Shown: piece after piece, positions 32,198 through 40,583 of the stretch
Layout: every line of letters starts with the position of its first letter
Position numbering within the stretch: position 1 is the stretch's first letter
The notes under the pieces: model-generated
What the model was told of the DNA's origin: nothing
What the model saw: the letters and a program-made list of their open reading frames with translations, nothing else
The model's database searches: none
Made by a program: the position numbers and the translations under genes
NCBI RefSeq assembly: GCF_003852545.1
Contig: NZ_QAJR01000005.1
Coordinates: 143,758 to 207,757, forward strand
DNA: 64,000 bases
Reading direction: 5' to 3'
DNA from: Acidovorax sp. FJL06
GTDB taxonomy: Bacteria; Pseudomonadota; Gammaproteobacteria; Burkholderiales; Burkholderiaceae_C

Positions 32198-32488
32198 ATG
32201 GCACTCGACCACGGAATTTTGAACCTGCCACTCAAGGCTCGCGGCAACTTCCATGCAGAGCTTGACCGCTACAAGGCCGAAAAGGCAGCAGAAAAGAAGG
32301 AGGCGGCAAGAGAGGTGGCAAGGCGACACAAAGAGCAGCAAGCGCAAGCCAAAGAAAAGATCGCTGAAATGTCGGATGAGCGTGCGCAGGAGTTGATGAA
32401 GAAGCTCAACCTGACGCGCATCCAGCTGGATAAGGAACTCAACAGCATTGCCCACTGGAAGCCATCCGTCATCCTGCGCGGCATCTGA
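32198..32488 (+). CDS. Small charged coiled-coil protein, first gene of the left-type operon
   Basis: This encodes 96 residues with AAGGAG 6 bases before ATG 32198. The middle is a long charged helix (LDRYKAEKAAEKKEAAREVARRHKEQQAQAKEKIAEM, residues 18-54), probably a coiled coil. The C-terminus LNSIAHWKPSVILRGI is more hydrophobic. Early small basic proteins in this place are often inhibitors of host nucleases or antiterminators; neither can be shown here. Confidence 0.6.
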   Translation: MALDHGILNLPLKARGNFHAELDRYKAEKAAEKKEAAREVARRHKEQQAQAKEKIAEMSDERAQELMKKLNLTRIQLDKELNSIAHWKPSVILRGI

Positions 32489-32651
32489 TTTTTAACCACC
32501 GTCCCGGCCAAGCGCCGGGGCCAAACCGAGCAGCGGCAAAACACGATTAGCCAGCATGAGCTCCCAATACTGCAACCCGGCCGGGCCTAGGCGGTTAGTA
32601 GGAGCAAGCAACAGTGCATTCCTTCCCGTGTGACACCTCGGAGAGACGAGG

Positions 32652-32774
32652 ACCATCAACCAAGCAGCACTGGTGTGTAAGCGGGAGGCATCCCGTGAGT
32701 TGTGCAGCCAGTTCGACTCTGGCACATAGCGGTCGCGCCTGTCGGTTCGATTCCGACCCTGCTTGGTTGATGGT
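32652..32774 (+). ncRNA. tRNA-like structured RNA
   Basis: ACCATCAACCAAGCAG (32652-32667) pairs perfectly with 32759-32774 (16 bp). Inside are CGGGA-GGCA-TCCCG (32682-32695), GCCAG-TTCGACT-CTGGC (32707-32723) and GTCGG-TTCGATT-CCGAC (32741-32757). The last two have 5-bp stems and 7-base loops, and the final one is a textbook T-arm. The middle arm sits where an anticodon arm would be and would show CGA. The D region is too long (39 bases) and one base separates T-arm from acceptor, so it is not a normal tRNA. A further hairpin, CCTCG-GAGAGA-CGAGG, precedes it. Confidence 0.6.
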
Positions 32775-32822
32775 GAATTGCAGCCATCTTTAATCCCTCC
32801 CCTCCTGCCATGCGCAGGGGTT

Positions 32823-32844
32823 GCCCACCTCGGTGGGCTTTTTC
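32823..32844 (+). terminator. Terminator after the tRNA-like RNA
   Basis: GCCCAC-CTCG-GTGGGC is followed by TTTTTC. It ends about 65 bases after the tRNA-like fold and lies just before the ribosome-binding site of the next gene. Confidence 0.8.
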
Positions 32845-32859
32845 TTTTCTGGAGCACCC

Positions 32860-33552
32860 ATGGCCCGCAAGTATTCGTGCACCGAGGAACGATTCCTCAA
32901 AGACGCAGCAAAGCACCAGATGGAAGTGGTGCGCGACGACGGCGTGAATCGCCACCTGCGGTTCAAGAACCCGGAGTCCAACGCCTACTGGTTCGACATC
33001 ATCACTTGGCCCGGAACGCTGTGCGTTGACGGCGACATGGGCACCTTTGTGTTCCGACGCCTGCACGATATGTTCGTGTTCTTCCGCACGGACCAAGAGC
33101 ACTACAACAACACCGGCCGCGCAGACCAGCTGGCAATCAATCCCAGCTACTGGGACGAAAAGCTGCGTGCCCCAGCGCCGCGCGACGCCCAGGAGTTCAG
33201 CGCCGACAGCTTCCGTCAGCACGTCCAAGAAGCGTTCGACAACTGGGCAGAGAGCAGCAAACCGGATGACGATTGGAGTTCCGAGGAAGAGCGGGACCAG
33301 TTCCACGATGACAAGGCCAAGCTGTGGGACGCCCTGAAAGATGAGGTGCTCGCGCTTGCTGATGATGGCTCTGTGCGCGCCTACGACGCCGCCCGCGACT
33401 TCCATTGCGATGACGTGCCCGGCTTCAACCTGGAGGACTGCTGGGAGTGGGATTGCCGCGTCTTCAAGTTCGACTTCCTCTGGAACTGCTACGCCATCGC
33501 GTGGGCCATCAAGGCCTACGACAAGGCCAAGCAGCCCGCCACCGCGACCTAA
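32860..33552 (+). CDS. Conserved phage protein of unknown function
   Basis: This encodes 230 residues from ATG 32860, with GGAG 6 bases upstream. The N-terminal block KYSCTEERFLKDAAKHQMEVVRDDGVNRHLRF...WFDIITWPGTLCVDGDMGTFVFRR is a pattern I associate with a conserved phage protein in early operons. An acidic helical C-terminus follows (SSEEERDQFHDDKAKLWDALK). It has no catalytic motif. It is probably a host-takeover or DNA-metabolism accessory. Confidence 0.65.
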   Translation: MARKYSCTEERFLKDAAKHQMEVVRDDGVNRHLRFKNPESNAYWFDIITWPGTLCVDGDMGTFVFRRLHDMFVFFRTDQEHYNNTGRADQLAINPSYWDEKLRAPAPRDAQEFSADSFRQHVQEAFDNWAESSKPDDDWSSEEERDQFHDDKAKLWDALKDEVLALADDGSVRAYDAARDFHCDDVPGFNLEDCWEWDCRVFKFDFLWNCYAIAWAIKAYDKAKQPATAT

Positions 33553-33557
33553 CCCCC

Positions 33558-33580
33558 AGCCCTCCCAGTGAGGGCTTTTT
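33558..33580 (+). terminator. Intrinsic terminator
   Basis: GCCCTC-CCAGT-GAGGGC is followed by TTTTTCTTTT. It lies between two genes of the same operon, 24 bases before the next start codon. Confidence 0.75.
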
Positions 33581-33603
33581 CTTTTCCCGCCCAGGAGGCG
33601 CAA

Positions 33604-33801
33604 ATGCACAACGTCAACACCCTGCTGCAGCCGTTGCTGAGCATCCCTGGCGCACCGCCGCCGATCAGCCAGCAGGAGCTGCAGCGCCTGCGCAAGCAAG
33701 CCTGGGCCGATGTGGCGGCGCTGGAGGCCAGCGACAACCGCTACCACCGCGCGCTGGTGGATCAGGTGCAGCACAACGCGTACATGGGAGTGCGGTCATG
33801 A
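33604..33801 (+). CDS. Small phage protein of unknown function
   Basis: This encodes 65 residues from ATG 33604, with AGGAGG 6 bases upstream (MHNVNTLLQPLLSIPGAPPPISQQELQRLRKQAWADVAAL...). It is a helical protein coupled by ATGA to the next gene. No family is recognised. Confidence 0.55.
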   Translation: MHNVNTLLQPLLSIPGAPPPISQQELQRLRKQAWADVAALEASDNRYHRALVDQVQHNAYMGVRS

Positions 33802-34253
33802 AGATGGCGAAGCCCTCAACACGCGACATCGATGCAGGCTATGACCTGATGGGCATCCTGAACGCCATTGATGCACGCTGGGGTGGTCCGTGGGCCACCG
33901 AAGGCCCCGACGATCTGGATGCCCTGGACGGGGATTTCGACGCCGACGAGCCTTCGCACCTGCAAGCGCTCTACAACCACTTGGCGAAGCTGCTGCGCCG
34001 GGCGCCCGGCTTTCATGGGCGCGTGCTTGGCGGCATGTGTGCCGTCATCTGCTACGAGCGCAATGTGTTTCTCGATCCTGCTCTGGACTACCTGGAACTG
34101 CACCCGGATGTTCTGGCCGGGCTGGAGTTGCTGGAGTCCGCACGCGCCGACTTCTTCCCTCGCCTGGAGCGCGAAGCACGCGCAGCGGTGGCTGAAACCA
34201 TTGAGCGCGCTGCAGCCCGCCACCTGCGAGAGATGCAAGGCGGTGCAACGTGA
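33798..34253 (+). CDS. Phage protein of unknown function
   Basis: This encodes 151 residues (MKMAKPSTRDIDAGYDLMGILNAIDARWGGPW...). It is mainly helical and acidic. HLQALYNHLAKLLRRAPGFHGRVLGGMCAVICYERN is a notable helical block. It is joined by ATGA and GTGA overlaps to its neighbours. The function is unknown. Confidence 0.6.
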   Translation: MKMAKPSTRDIDAGYDLMGILNAIDARWGGPWATEGPDDLDALDGDFDADEPSHLQALYNHLAKLLRRAPGFHGRVLGGMCAVICYERNVFLDPALDYLELHPDVLAGLELLESARADFFPRLEREARAAVAETIERAAARHLREMQGGAT

Positions 34254-34423
34254 CCGACCCAATCCAAGACCACACCGACCGCCTTCTTGCCTTCGCTGCA
34301 TCCCAAGCAGCCCAGGCAGAAACAAAGCGCCACAACGAAGCCGCCACCCAGCGCCAGAGAGAGGCTGCGGCCATTGGGGCGGGGCTGGACCCGGACGCAC
34401 TTGAGCAGGGTGAGCCGTCATGA
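34250..34423 (+). CDS. Very small helical phage protein (57 aa, GTG start)
   Basis: It starts at GTG 34250, overlapping the previous stop, and ends at TGA 34423, which overlaps the next ATG. The product (TDPIQDHTDRLLAFAASQAAQAETKRHNEAATQRQR...) is one alanine-rich charged helix. It is accepted because it exactly fills the gap with coupled junctions on both sides. Confidence 0.55.
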   Translation: MTDPIQDHTDRLLAFAASQAAQAETKRHNEAATQRQREAAAIGAGLDPDALEQGEPS

Positions 34424-34638
34424 CCAGCCCCGTGTTCAAGCCTGACCTGAATGCAGAGCCGTGGGCGCCCATCGCAGAAGAGGCCCGCGCGCGCTGGCGC
34501 CGGGTGACGCCGTACCGCCTCGGATATCTCGCAGGCCTGCGGAACCCCGCAGTTCTCAACCCGTACCACCTCCCTCTGTCAAGAAACGCCTTCAAGCGTG
34601 GCTTCGACTACGGGCGGGACGAAGGAAAGAAACCATGA
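34420..34638 (+). CDS. Small phage protein of unknown function
   Basis: This encodes 72 residues (MTSPVFKPDLNAEPWAPIAEEARARWRRVTPYRLGYLAGLR...), basic with a GFDYGRDEGKKP ending. Both ends overlap neighbours by 4 bases. No family is recognised. Confidence 0.55.
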   Translation: MTSPVFKPDLNAEPWAPIAEEARARWRRVTPYRLGYLAGLRNPAVLNPYHLPLSRNAFKRGFDYGRDEGKKP

Positions 34639-34859
34639 AATACGCCATCACCCTGATCGCGGTAGTAGCCGCCCTTGGCCTGGGCGCCGTGGCAGCGCAC
34701 GAGCCCGACCCGACACCAGAAACCGAAGAGCTGCGCGCCGCCCGTGACTCTCGCGCCTGGGCTCTCCAGCAGTTCCAGCGCCGTGCCTGCCGCCCTGGCG
34801 AGACAGCCGTGTGGGTTGCTGACAAAGAGGCTGATTGCCTGCGTGAGGTGCGGCCGTGA
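34635..34859 (+). CDS. Small exported or membrane-anchored protein
   Basis: This encodes 74 residues. Residues 1-21 (MKYAITLIAVVAALGLGAVAA) look like a signal peptide or membrane anchor. The mature part has two cysteines (RRACRPG, EADCLRE) that could form a disulfide in the periplasm. It is expressed with the early genes and may act at the envelope, for example in superinfection exclusion; this is inference only. Confidence 0.6.
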   Translation: MKYAITLIAVVAALGLGAVAAHEPDPTPETEELRAARDSRAWALQQFQRRACRPGETAVWVADKEADCLREVRP

Positions 34860-35137
34860 GCGCGGGGCACACGCCCGGGCCGTGGCACCGCTTCGCGGTC
34901 TATGCCCACACCGAGATACTGACCCAGACCGGCGAGCTGGTCGCCGTGGTCGGTTCAGACGCGCTGCGTGCAAATCGGTCCCCGAATGCGCGCCTGATAG
35001 CTGCAGCGCCCGACTTGCTGGAAGCCGCCCAGGCCGCCTGGAACTGCATCGGAGAGCTGCCGCCAACGCAGGCCCGGGTCGAAGTCGCGCAGCTGCTACA
35101 GGCCGCCATTGAAAAGGCGATTGGAGTACAGCCATGA
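34856..35137 (+). CDS. Widespread small phage protein (HTPGPW...SAAPDLLEA family)
   Basis: This encodes 93 residues from GTG 34856. The pattern GHTPGPWHRFAVYA...NARLIAAAPDLLEAAQAAW is highly recurrent in phages of many hosts. Its role is unknown to me. It is overlapped at both ends (GTGA, ATGA). Confidence 0.7.
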   Translation: MSAGHTPGPWHRFAVYAHTEILTQTGELVAVVGSDALRANRSPNARLIAAAPDLLEAAQAAWNCIGELPPTQARVEVAQLLQAAIEKAIGVQP

Positions 35138-35235
35138 ACCGCCTCCGCGACTTCGCAATGCTGTACCGCATCTACCGACAGTGCAACGGACCCATCCGCG
35201 CACTGCGCATGGCGTGGCTGGTGACGCGGGACTGA
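35134..35235 (+). CDS. Very small phage protein (33 aa)
   Basis: ATG 35134 overlaps the previous stop, and the product is MNRLRDFAMLYRIYRQC...ALRMAWLVTRD. Short basic proteins of this form (R.F..LYR.YR....R.A...A) are common in phage early operons. The function is unknown. Confidence 0.55.
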   Translation: MNRLRDFAMLYRIYRQCNGPIRALRMAWLVTRD

Positions 35236-35239
35236 TGCA

Positions 35240-35437
35240 ATGGACTGCCCCACCGGGAAAGTGGTGCACACCCTCAAAACCGCCAAAGCCGCCAGCAAGC
35301 GCGCACGGCGCCGCACCGAGAAACCCCTTGTGCCCTACCAATGCAGCCTTTGCGGCCAGTGGCATGTGGGCCAGAGCAACGGCATGAAACGCCGGGTCAA
35401 GACCATCTACGACAACCACCAATTGAGGTTCACATGA
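35240..35437 (+). CDS. Small basic Cys/His protein
   Basis: This encodes 65 residues. After a lysine/arginine-rich stretch (KAASKRARRRTEK) comes YQCSLCGQWHVGQ, half of a zinc-finger motif. It is probably nucleic-acid binding. It overlaps the start of the RecT-like gene by 4 bases. Confidence 0.55.
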   Translation: MDCPTGKVVHTLKTAKAASKRARRRTEKPLVPYQCSLCGQWHVGQSNGMKRRVKTIYDNHQLRFT

Positions 35438-36387
35438 ATGCAGTCACCACCACCGAGAACAACGCCCTGGCCCCGCGCGGCATGGGCTTCGACCTGAGCC
35501 CGCAAACCTTTGAGCAGGCAATGAAGTTCAGCCACATGCTGGCCGAATCCGACCTGGTGCCCAAGGACTTTCGGGGAAAGCCCGGCAACTGCCTGATTGC
35601 CATGCAATGGGGTTCTGAACTGGGCTTGAAGCCGCTGCAGGCCCTGTCCAACATTGCCGTGGTCAATGGCCGTGCTGCGCTGTGGGGTGATGCGGTGATC
35701 GCACTGGTGCGCAGCAGCCCACTGTGCGAATACGTGCAGGAGTCGGACGACGGGCACACAGCCACCTGCCGCGCTAAGCGCCGGGGCGAACCCGAGCAGG
35801 TGGTGACGTTCAGCATGGACGACGCCAAGCAGGCCGGACTGGCGGGCAAGCAGGGCCCATGGTCGCAGTACCCCAAGCGCATGCGCCAGATGCGTGCCCG
35901 CGCCTTCGCCCTGCGCGATGTGTTCCCTGACGTGCTGCGCGGTATGCCGGTGGCCGAGGAAGTGCAAGACATGCCGCCCGAGCGGCACATGGGCATGGCC
36001 GACGAAGTAACGCCTGCAGCCCAGCGGGTTACCGCGCCGCCAGCAGAGTGGGCAGCAGACCGCTGGGCCAATGGACTGGTCAAGTGGGTTGACGGCATCG
36101 TGAACGGTGGCAAGTCCATCGAGGATGTTTTGGCCTGGTTGCGCTCCAAGGCCACGGTATCCGAGGCCCAAGAAAAGCAACTGCGGGAAGAAGTAGCAAA
36201 GCACTCTCAAGCAGCAGCGCCCAGCGTCAACCCTGACGAGTTGGCCAAGTCCATGCAGGAAGCCACCGACCTAGACACGCTTTACGAGCTGGCCAGTCGC
36301 ATGGACGCCATTGAAGACCTGAACCAGCGCCAGCGCGTTGGCGCAATTTTTGACGCCCGCGTGGCGGAACTTGAAGGACAACCATGA
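35434..36387 (+). CDS. recT: RecT-family single-strand annealing protein
   Basis: This encodes 317 residues from ATG 35434. FEQAMKFSHMLAESDLVPKDFRGKPGNCLIAMQWGSELGLKPLQALSNIAVVNGRAALWGDA (residues about 25-90) and YPKRMRQMRARAFALRDVFPDVLRGM are typical of the RecT annealing family. It pairs complementary single strands after the exonuclease encoded next has resected ends. The stop overlaps the exonuclease gene as ATGA. Confidence 0.88.
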   Translation: MNAVTTTENNALAPRGMGFDLSPQTFEQAMKFSHMLAESDLVPKDFRGKPGNCLIAMQWGSELGLKPLQALSNIAVVNGRAALWGDAVIALVRSSPLCEYVQESDDGHTATCRAKRRGEPEQVVTFSMDDAKQAGLAGKQGPWSQYPKRMRQMRARAFALRDVFPDVLRGMPVAEEVQDMPPERHMGMADEVTPAAQRVTAPPAEWAADRWANGLVKWVDGIVNGGKSIEDVLAWLRSKATVSEAQEKQLREEVAKHSQAAAPSVNPDELAKSMQEATDLDTLYELASRMDAIEDLNQRQRVGAIFDARVAELEGQP

Positions 36388-38186
36388 ACATCGAAAACCG
36401 CACAACCCACAACGTCGCCCAAGGTTCTCCCGAGTGGCTGGCGCTGCGCGCAGGCTTCTACACGGCTTCCGAGGCCCCAGCCATGGCGGGGGAAAGCCGG
36501 TACGCAAAGCGAGAGGAATTGATCGCTGCCAAGGCTACGGGGATCACGCAGGAGCCCGACAGCTTCAAGCAGGCCCTGTATGACCGTGGCCACGCAGCAG
36601 AAGCCGCAGCACGACCGCTGGCCGAGGAAATCATCGACGATGACCTTTCGCCAGTGACCATGACCGCCATGGTGGACGGCCTGCCATTGCTTGCCAGCAT
36701 GGACGGCCTGAACTTTGACGGCACGATCGGGTGGGAAACCAAATTGTGGAACGAGGCGCTGGCTGCTGACGTGCGGGCCAACACACTCAGCCCCCACTAC
36801 ACGCTGCAGATGGATCAGCAGATCCTGGTCAGCGGAGCCGAGCGCATCCTGTTCACATGCTCTGACGGCACTCCAGAGCGCACGGTTTCGTGCTGGTACG
36901 AATCGACGCCAGAGCGCAGCGCGCAGCTGGTAGCTGGGTGGAGGCAGTTCGCAGCCGATCTGGCCGCCTACGTTCCACCCGAGGCCAAGTCCGCCCCAGT
37001 GGTGGCCGATGCCATGGAAAGCCTGCCCGCCGTGTCCATGCGCCTTGAAGGCAAGCTGGCCGTAATCTCCAACCTGCCCGACTTTGCTACCCAACTGCGC
37101 GCCTTCATTGAGCGCATCCCGGCCAAGCCCGACACTGACCAGGACTTTGCCAATGCCGAGTTCGCGTGCAAGGCGCTCAAGCGCGCAGAGGATGCGCTGA
37201 CGGCTGGCGAAGATGCCGCCCTGGGCGAAATGGTGGACTTTGAAGCCATGCGCCGCCAGGTGCGCGACCTCAAGGAACTGGCCCGCATCACGCGTCTGGC
37301 CACTGAAAAGCTGGTGACAGCCCGCAAGGAGCAGATCCGTGGCGAGATCGTGGCCGGCGGCATCGCCGCCCTGCGCAAGCACATCGACGAGCTGAACGCG
37401 GCCATGCCAGTGAACTACATGCCCCAGGTTCCCGCCGACTTCGCAGGTGCCATCAAGGGCAAGCGAACAGTGGACAGTTTGCGCAGCGCCGTGAACGACG
37501 AGCTGGCCCGCGCCAAAATCGCCGCCAGCGAGATCGCCAACCGCATCCATGCCAACGTCAAGACGCTGCAAGCCAGCGGGCTGGTGGTGCACGACACCGC
37601 GGCCCTGGTGCTCAAGGCCCCTGACGATCTGGCCGCGATCATCGCCAACCGCGTCACGGCAGAGCAGCAGCGCCAGGAGGCAGAGCGCGAGCGCATCCGC
37701 AAGGAAGAAGCAGACCGCGCCGACCGTGAGGCGCGCGAGAAGCTGGCGGCCGAGGAACGCGCAGCGCAGGCAGCCATCACGCAGGCGGCGAAGGCGGAAA
37801 CGCTGCACCCCGCAGTGGCGGCAGACCTGGGCGGCCTGGTGCGCGAGCAGCACACCGAGGCGGTGGCAACACTGGACGCCCAGCAGGTGATTGGGACCGC
37901 GCAGCGCATGGCTGCCGCTCCGGCTGCAGCGCCTGCAGTACCAGCAGCACCCGCCGAGCGCACCGGCCCGCCCACGCTGAACATCGGGACGATCAAGGAG
38001 CGCTTGGCCCACATGACCGTGACGGCGGAAAACCTGCGCGCCCTGGGCTTTGCGCCCGCCGGCCGCGAGCGTGCCGCACCGCTGTACCACGACGAGGATT
38101 TCCCCGAGATCTGCGAAGCCATCGCAGCGCAGGCCCTAGCCGCCAAGGCTGAGTTCCTGAAATCCCGGGTTGCTGTCGCAGCCTGA
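36384..38186 (+). CDS. YqaJ-type viral exonuclease with long C-terminal extension
   Basis: This encodes 600 residues. Residues 1-200 form the YqaJ/PD-(D/E)XK fold: QGSPEWLALRAGFYTASEA at the start, GLPLLASMDGLNFDGTIGWETKLWN with the catalytic D and E-x-K, and HYTLQMDQQILVSG. Residues 200-540 form long helices with a charged coiled coil (RQEAERERIRKEEADRADREAREK). A small C-terminal domain follows (LNIGTIKERLAHMTV...GFAPAGRERAAPLY), as found in phage DUF1351-like partners. It is the exonuclease partner of RecT. Confidence 0.85.
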   Translation: MNIENRTTHNVAQGSPEWLALRAGFYTASEAPAMAGESRYAKREELIAAKATGITQEPDSFKQALYDRGHAAEAAARPLAEEIIDDDLSPVTMTAMVDGLPLLASMDGLNFDGTIGWETKLWNEALAADVRANTLSPHYTLQMDQQILVSGAERILFTCSDGTPERTVSCWYESTPERSAQLVAGWRQFAADLAAYVPPEAKSAPVVADAMESLPAVSMRLEGKLAVISNLPDFATQLRAFIERIPAKPDTDQDFANAEFACKALKRAEDALTAGEDAALGEMVDFEAMRRQVRDLKELARITRLATEKLVTARKEQIRGEIVAGGIAALRKHIDELNAAMPVNYMPQVPADFAGAIKGKRTVDSLRSAVNDELARAKIAASEIANRIHANVKTLQASGLVVHDTAALVLKAPDDLAAIIANRVTAEQQRQEAERERIRKEEADRADREAREKLAAEERAAQAAITQAAKAETLHPAVAADLGGLVREQHTEAVATLDAQQVIGTAQRMAAAPAAAPAVPAAPAERTGPPTLNIGTIKERLAHMTVTAENLRALGFAPAGRERAAPLYHDEDFPEICEAIAAQALAAKAEFLKSRVAVAA

Positions 38187-38208
38187 TCCCACCCAACCCC
38201 GCAACCAA

Positions 38209-38232
38209 GGCCCGCCACGCGCGGGCCGCTTT
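38209..38232 (+). terminator. Hairpin before the KTSC gene
   Basis: GGCCCGC-CACGC-GCGGGCC is followed by GCTTTC. The T-run is weak, so the hairpin may slow rather than end transcription. Confidence 0.5.
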
Positions 38233-38248
38233 CATTCTGGAGATCACC

Positions 38249-38557
38249 GTGAACATCAAACGCATCGAACCCGCCGCTTTCTCTGACGAGCCTTACACGC
38301 CCATTCCCATGGCGCCTGTCACCAGCAACCAAGTCGCCTGCATCGGCTACGACCCCAGCACCAAGACGCTGGCCTGCCAGTTCACGCGCGGCCCTGGCCA
38401 CATTTACCACTACCCCAACGTGGAGCCCGAGATGCACGCCAAGTTCGTGGGCGCCGAGTCGATCGGCGCATTCTTCGGGCAGCACATCAAGCCGCTGCCG
38501 TTCAAGAAGTTCCCGGCGCCCAAGGCCGAGGGTGAAGAGGCCAAGGCCGCAGCCTGA
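38249..38557 (+). CDS. KTSC-domain protein
   Basis: This encodes 102 residues from GTG 38249, with GGAG 8 bases upstream. VTSNQVACIGYDPSTKTLACQFTRGPGHIYHYPNVEPEMHAKFVGAESIGAFFGQHIK is a full KTSC domain (S..I..IGYD...L...F..G..Y.Y..V....). This domain is common beside phage recombination genes and may bind nucleic acid; its exact role is unknown. Confidence 0.82.
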   Translation: MNIKRIEPAAFSDEPYTPIPMAPVTSNQVACIGYDPSTKTLACQFTRGPGHIYHYPNVEPEMHAKFVGAESIGAFFGQHIKPLPFKKFPAPKAEGEEAKAAA

Positions 38558-38565
38558 CCACCCGT

Positions 38566-38618
38566 AACCCCAAACCCCAAACCCCAAACCCCGAGCCACC
38601 TGCCGAGGTGGCTTTTTC
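38566..38618 (+). terminator. CCCCAAA tandem repeat followed by a terminator
   Basis: Three to four copies of the 7-base unit CCCCAAA (38566-38592) precede AGCCACCT-GCCG-AGGTGGCT and TTTTT (38594-38618). The repeat could vary in length by slippage. Confidence 0.7.
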
Positions 38619-38636
38619 ACACCTGGAGAACCGCAT

Positions 38637-39377
38637 ATGCGCATTGATGATGAAGTCCTGGCCGTGCTGAGCGCCGCCCAAACCGAGGGCTGCAATGTGT
38701 TCCTCACCGGCCAGCTGGACCGCAAGCTCTACGACCGCACGAACAAGGTACTTGAGGCCGCTGGCGGGAAATGGAACCGCAAGGCGCGCGCCCATGTCTT
38801 CGCGGCCGACGCTTCGGACCGCATGGACCAGATCATCCTGAGCGGCGCGGTGGAAGTGCCCAAGGACGAGTTCAACTTCTTCCCGTCCCCGCCCGCCGTG
38901 GTGGCGCGGCTGATTGAGCTGGCCGACATTGAGCCCGGCATGGTTTTGATGGAGCCGAGCGCGGGCCGTGGCGCCATCGCCCTGGCTGCCGCCGATGCGG
39001 GCGCCACCGTGGACTGCTGCGAGTTGATGCAAGAGAACCACGCGCACCTGCTGGCCCAGCCCGGGCTGCGCGCCGTCACGCGGCAAGACTTCCTGGCCGT
39101 GCCCCCTGAGCAGTTTTATGACCGCGTGGTAATGAACCCGCCGTTCATGAAGCAGGCAGACATCAAGCACGTCACCCACGCCCATAAGTTCCTGAAACCG
39201 GGCGGGCTGCTGGTATCCGTGATGTCCGCAGGCGTCACCTTCCGCACGGATGCGCGCACCAAGGCCTTTCTCGCGCTGGTTGAAGACCGGGGCGGCTATA
39301 TCGAGCCGCTGCCCGAGAACTCATTCAAGGCCAGCGGCACCGGCGTCAACACGGTGATCGCTGTCGTCCCCGCATAA
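38637..39377 (+). CDS. Orphan phage DNA adenine methyltransferase
   Basis: This encodes 246 residues. After an N-terminal domain of about 75 residues, MVLMEPSAGRGAIALAAADAG (about 101-121) is the SAM-binding motif I and VVMNPPFMKQAD (about 163) is the NPPF catalytic motif of N6-adenine methylases. No restriction enzyme gene is next to it, so it is an orphan, probably protecting phage DNA or marking it for replication or packaging control. The recognition sequence cannot be read from the gene. Confidence 0.82.
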   Translation: MRIDDEVLAVLSAAQTEGCNVFLTGQLDRKLYDRTNKVLEAAGGKWNRKARAHVFAADASDRMDQIILSGAVEVPKDEFNFFPSPPAVVARLIELADIEPGMVLMEPSAGRGAIALAAADAGATVDCCELMQENHAHLLAQPGLRAVTRQDFLAVPPEQFYDRVVMNPPFMKQADIKHVTHAHKFLKPGGLLVSVMSAGVTFRTDARTKAFLALVEDRGGYIEPLPENSFKASGTGVNTVIAVVPA

Positions 39378-39416
39378 ATCCCGGGCCGCCCAACGCTGGC
39401 CCCTTCTGGAGTCCCC

Positions 39417-40583
39417 ATGTTCAAGTCCCTGATCGTGTACCGCATCGCCCAAGGCTGGGTGCCAGACCTGCAGGCCGCAGAGGAAGCCCTGGCCAAGGCC
39501 CCCTTCATGGAATGCGGAGCTACCCAAGAGAAATCCATTGGCTGGGTTCCACCGCGCGGCGAGGCCCACGGCGCCCTGGTCGAGAGCATCGGCGGCCAGT
39601 GGATCGCCCGCCTGATGGAGGAAACCAAGGCCATCCCCGCCAGCGTCCTGGCGCGCAAGGTCAAGGAGAAGGCCGACCGCATCGAGCAGGAAACCGGCCG
39701 CAAGCCAGGCAAAAAAGAAACCCGCGAACTGAAGGACGAGGCCAAGCTGGACCTGCTGCCTATGGCTTTCACCAAGCAGGCCAGCATGTGGGTGTGGATC
39801 GACCCGGCCGCCCGCCTGCTGGTACTGGACACGGGCAGCCAGGGCCGCGCCGACGAGGTGGTCACGCTGCTGGTCGAGGCCCTGCCCGGCCTGTCAGTGT
39901 CGCTCATCAACACACAGACCAGCCCGCAGGCAGCCATGGCGCACTGGCTCAAGGAGCAGGAGCCGCCCGTGGGCTTCACGGTGGACCGCGAGTGCGAACT
40001 GAAAAGCGCCAGCGAGGAAAAGGCTGTCGTGAAGTACGCTCGCCACCCGCTCGACCTCGAAGAGGTGCAGGCCCACATCGACGCAGGCAAGCTGCCCACC
40101 AAGCTGGCGATGACCTGGGATGACCGGGTTTCGTTCCTGCTCACCGAAGGCCTGCAGGTGCGCAAGCTGCAGTTCCTGGACACCGTTTTCGAGGGCCAGA
40201 AGGCAGACGCAGGCGGGTTCGACACAGACGTGGCGATTGCCACGGGCGAGCTGGTCAAGCTGATCCCGGACCTGATTGAGGCGCTGGGCGGGGAGACAGC
40301 GAGTGAGGTGGGCATTGCGGCGCTTGAAGCAAAGTCAGCCGCCATAGTAGAGGCGCTGCCAAAAGATCCGTACTACGAAGACGGCGGCCAAGACCCCCTC
40401 TACGACCAGGCCGCCGAGCTGGTGCGCAAGGACCGAAAGGCGAGCATTTCCTACGTGCAGCGCAAGCTGCTCATTGGCTACAACCGCGCCGCGCGCCTGC
40501 TGAAGTCCATGGAAAAGGCCGGGGTGGTCAGTCGCATGGACAGCGCTGGTGCACGCACGGTGCTGGATGGGGCACCTGCCTGA
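39417..40583 (+). CDS. rdgC: RdgC recombination-associated protein fused to an FtsK gamma domain
   Basis: This encodes 388 residues. Residues 1-300 follow RdgC ([10 protein letters not shown]...[49 protein letters not shown]), a ring protein that binds double-stranded DNA and restrains RecA. Residues 326-388 ([20 protein letters not shown]...[19 protein letters not shown]) match the FtsK gamma winged helix, which reads polar KOPS motifs in the chromosome. RdgC alone is about 300 residues. The domain arrangement suggests sequence-directed loading of RdgC. It sits in the phage recombination operon. Confidence 0.87.
   Translation: MFKSLIVYRIAQGWVPDLQAAEEALAKAPFMECGATQEKSIGWVPPRGEAHGALVESIGGQWIARLMEETKAIPASVLARKVKEKADRIEQETGRKPGKKETRELKDEAKLDLLPMAFTKQASMWVWIDPAARLLVLDTGSQGRADEVVTLLVEALPGLSVSLINTQTSPQAAMAHWLKEQEPPVGFTVDRECELKSASEEKAVVKYARHPLDLEEVQAHIDAGKLPTKLAMTWDDRVSFLLTEGLQVRKLQFLDTVFEGQKADAGGFDTDVAIATGELVKLIPDLIEALGGETASEVGIAALEAKSAAIVEALPKDPYYEDGGQDPLYDQAAELVRKDRKASISYVQRKLLIGYNRAARLLKSMEKAGVVSRMDSAGARTVLDGAPA

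Noticed and set aside
32652-32774. A functional tRNA-Ser(CGA)
   Set aside because: The D region is 39 bases long, position 37 would be C, one base separates the T-arm from the acceptor, and the acceptor stem is 16 bp. It is reported as a tRNA-like RNA instead.
38566-38592. CCCCAAA repeats as a protein-binding telomere-like element
   Set aside because: Only three to four units next to a terminator; a simple slippage repeat is enough to explain it.
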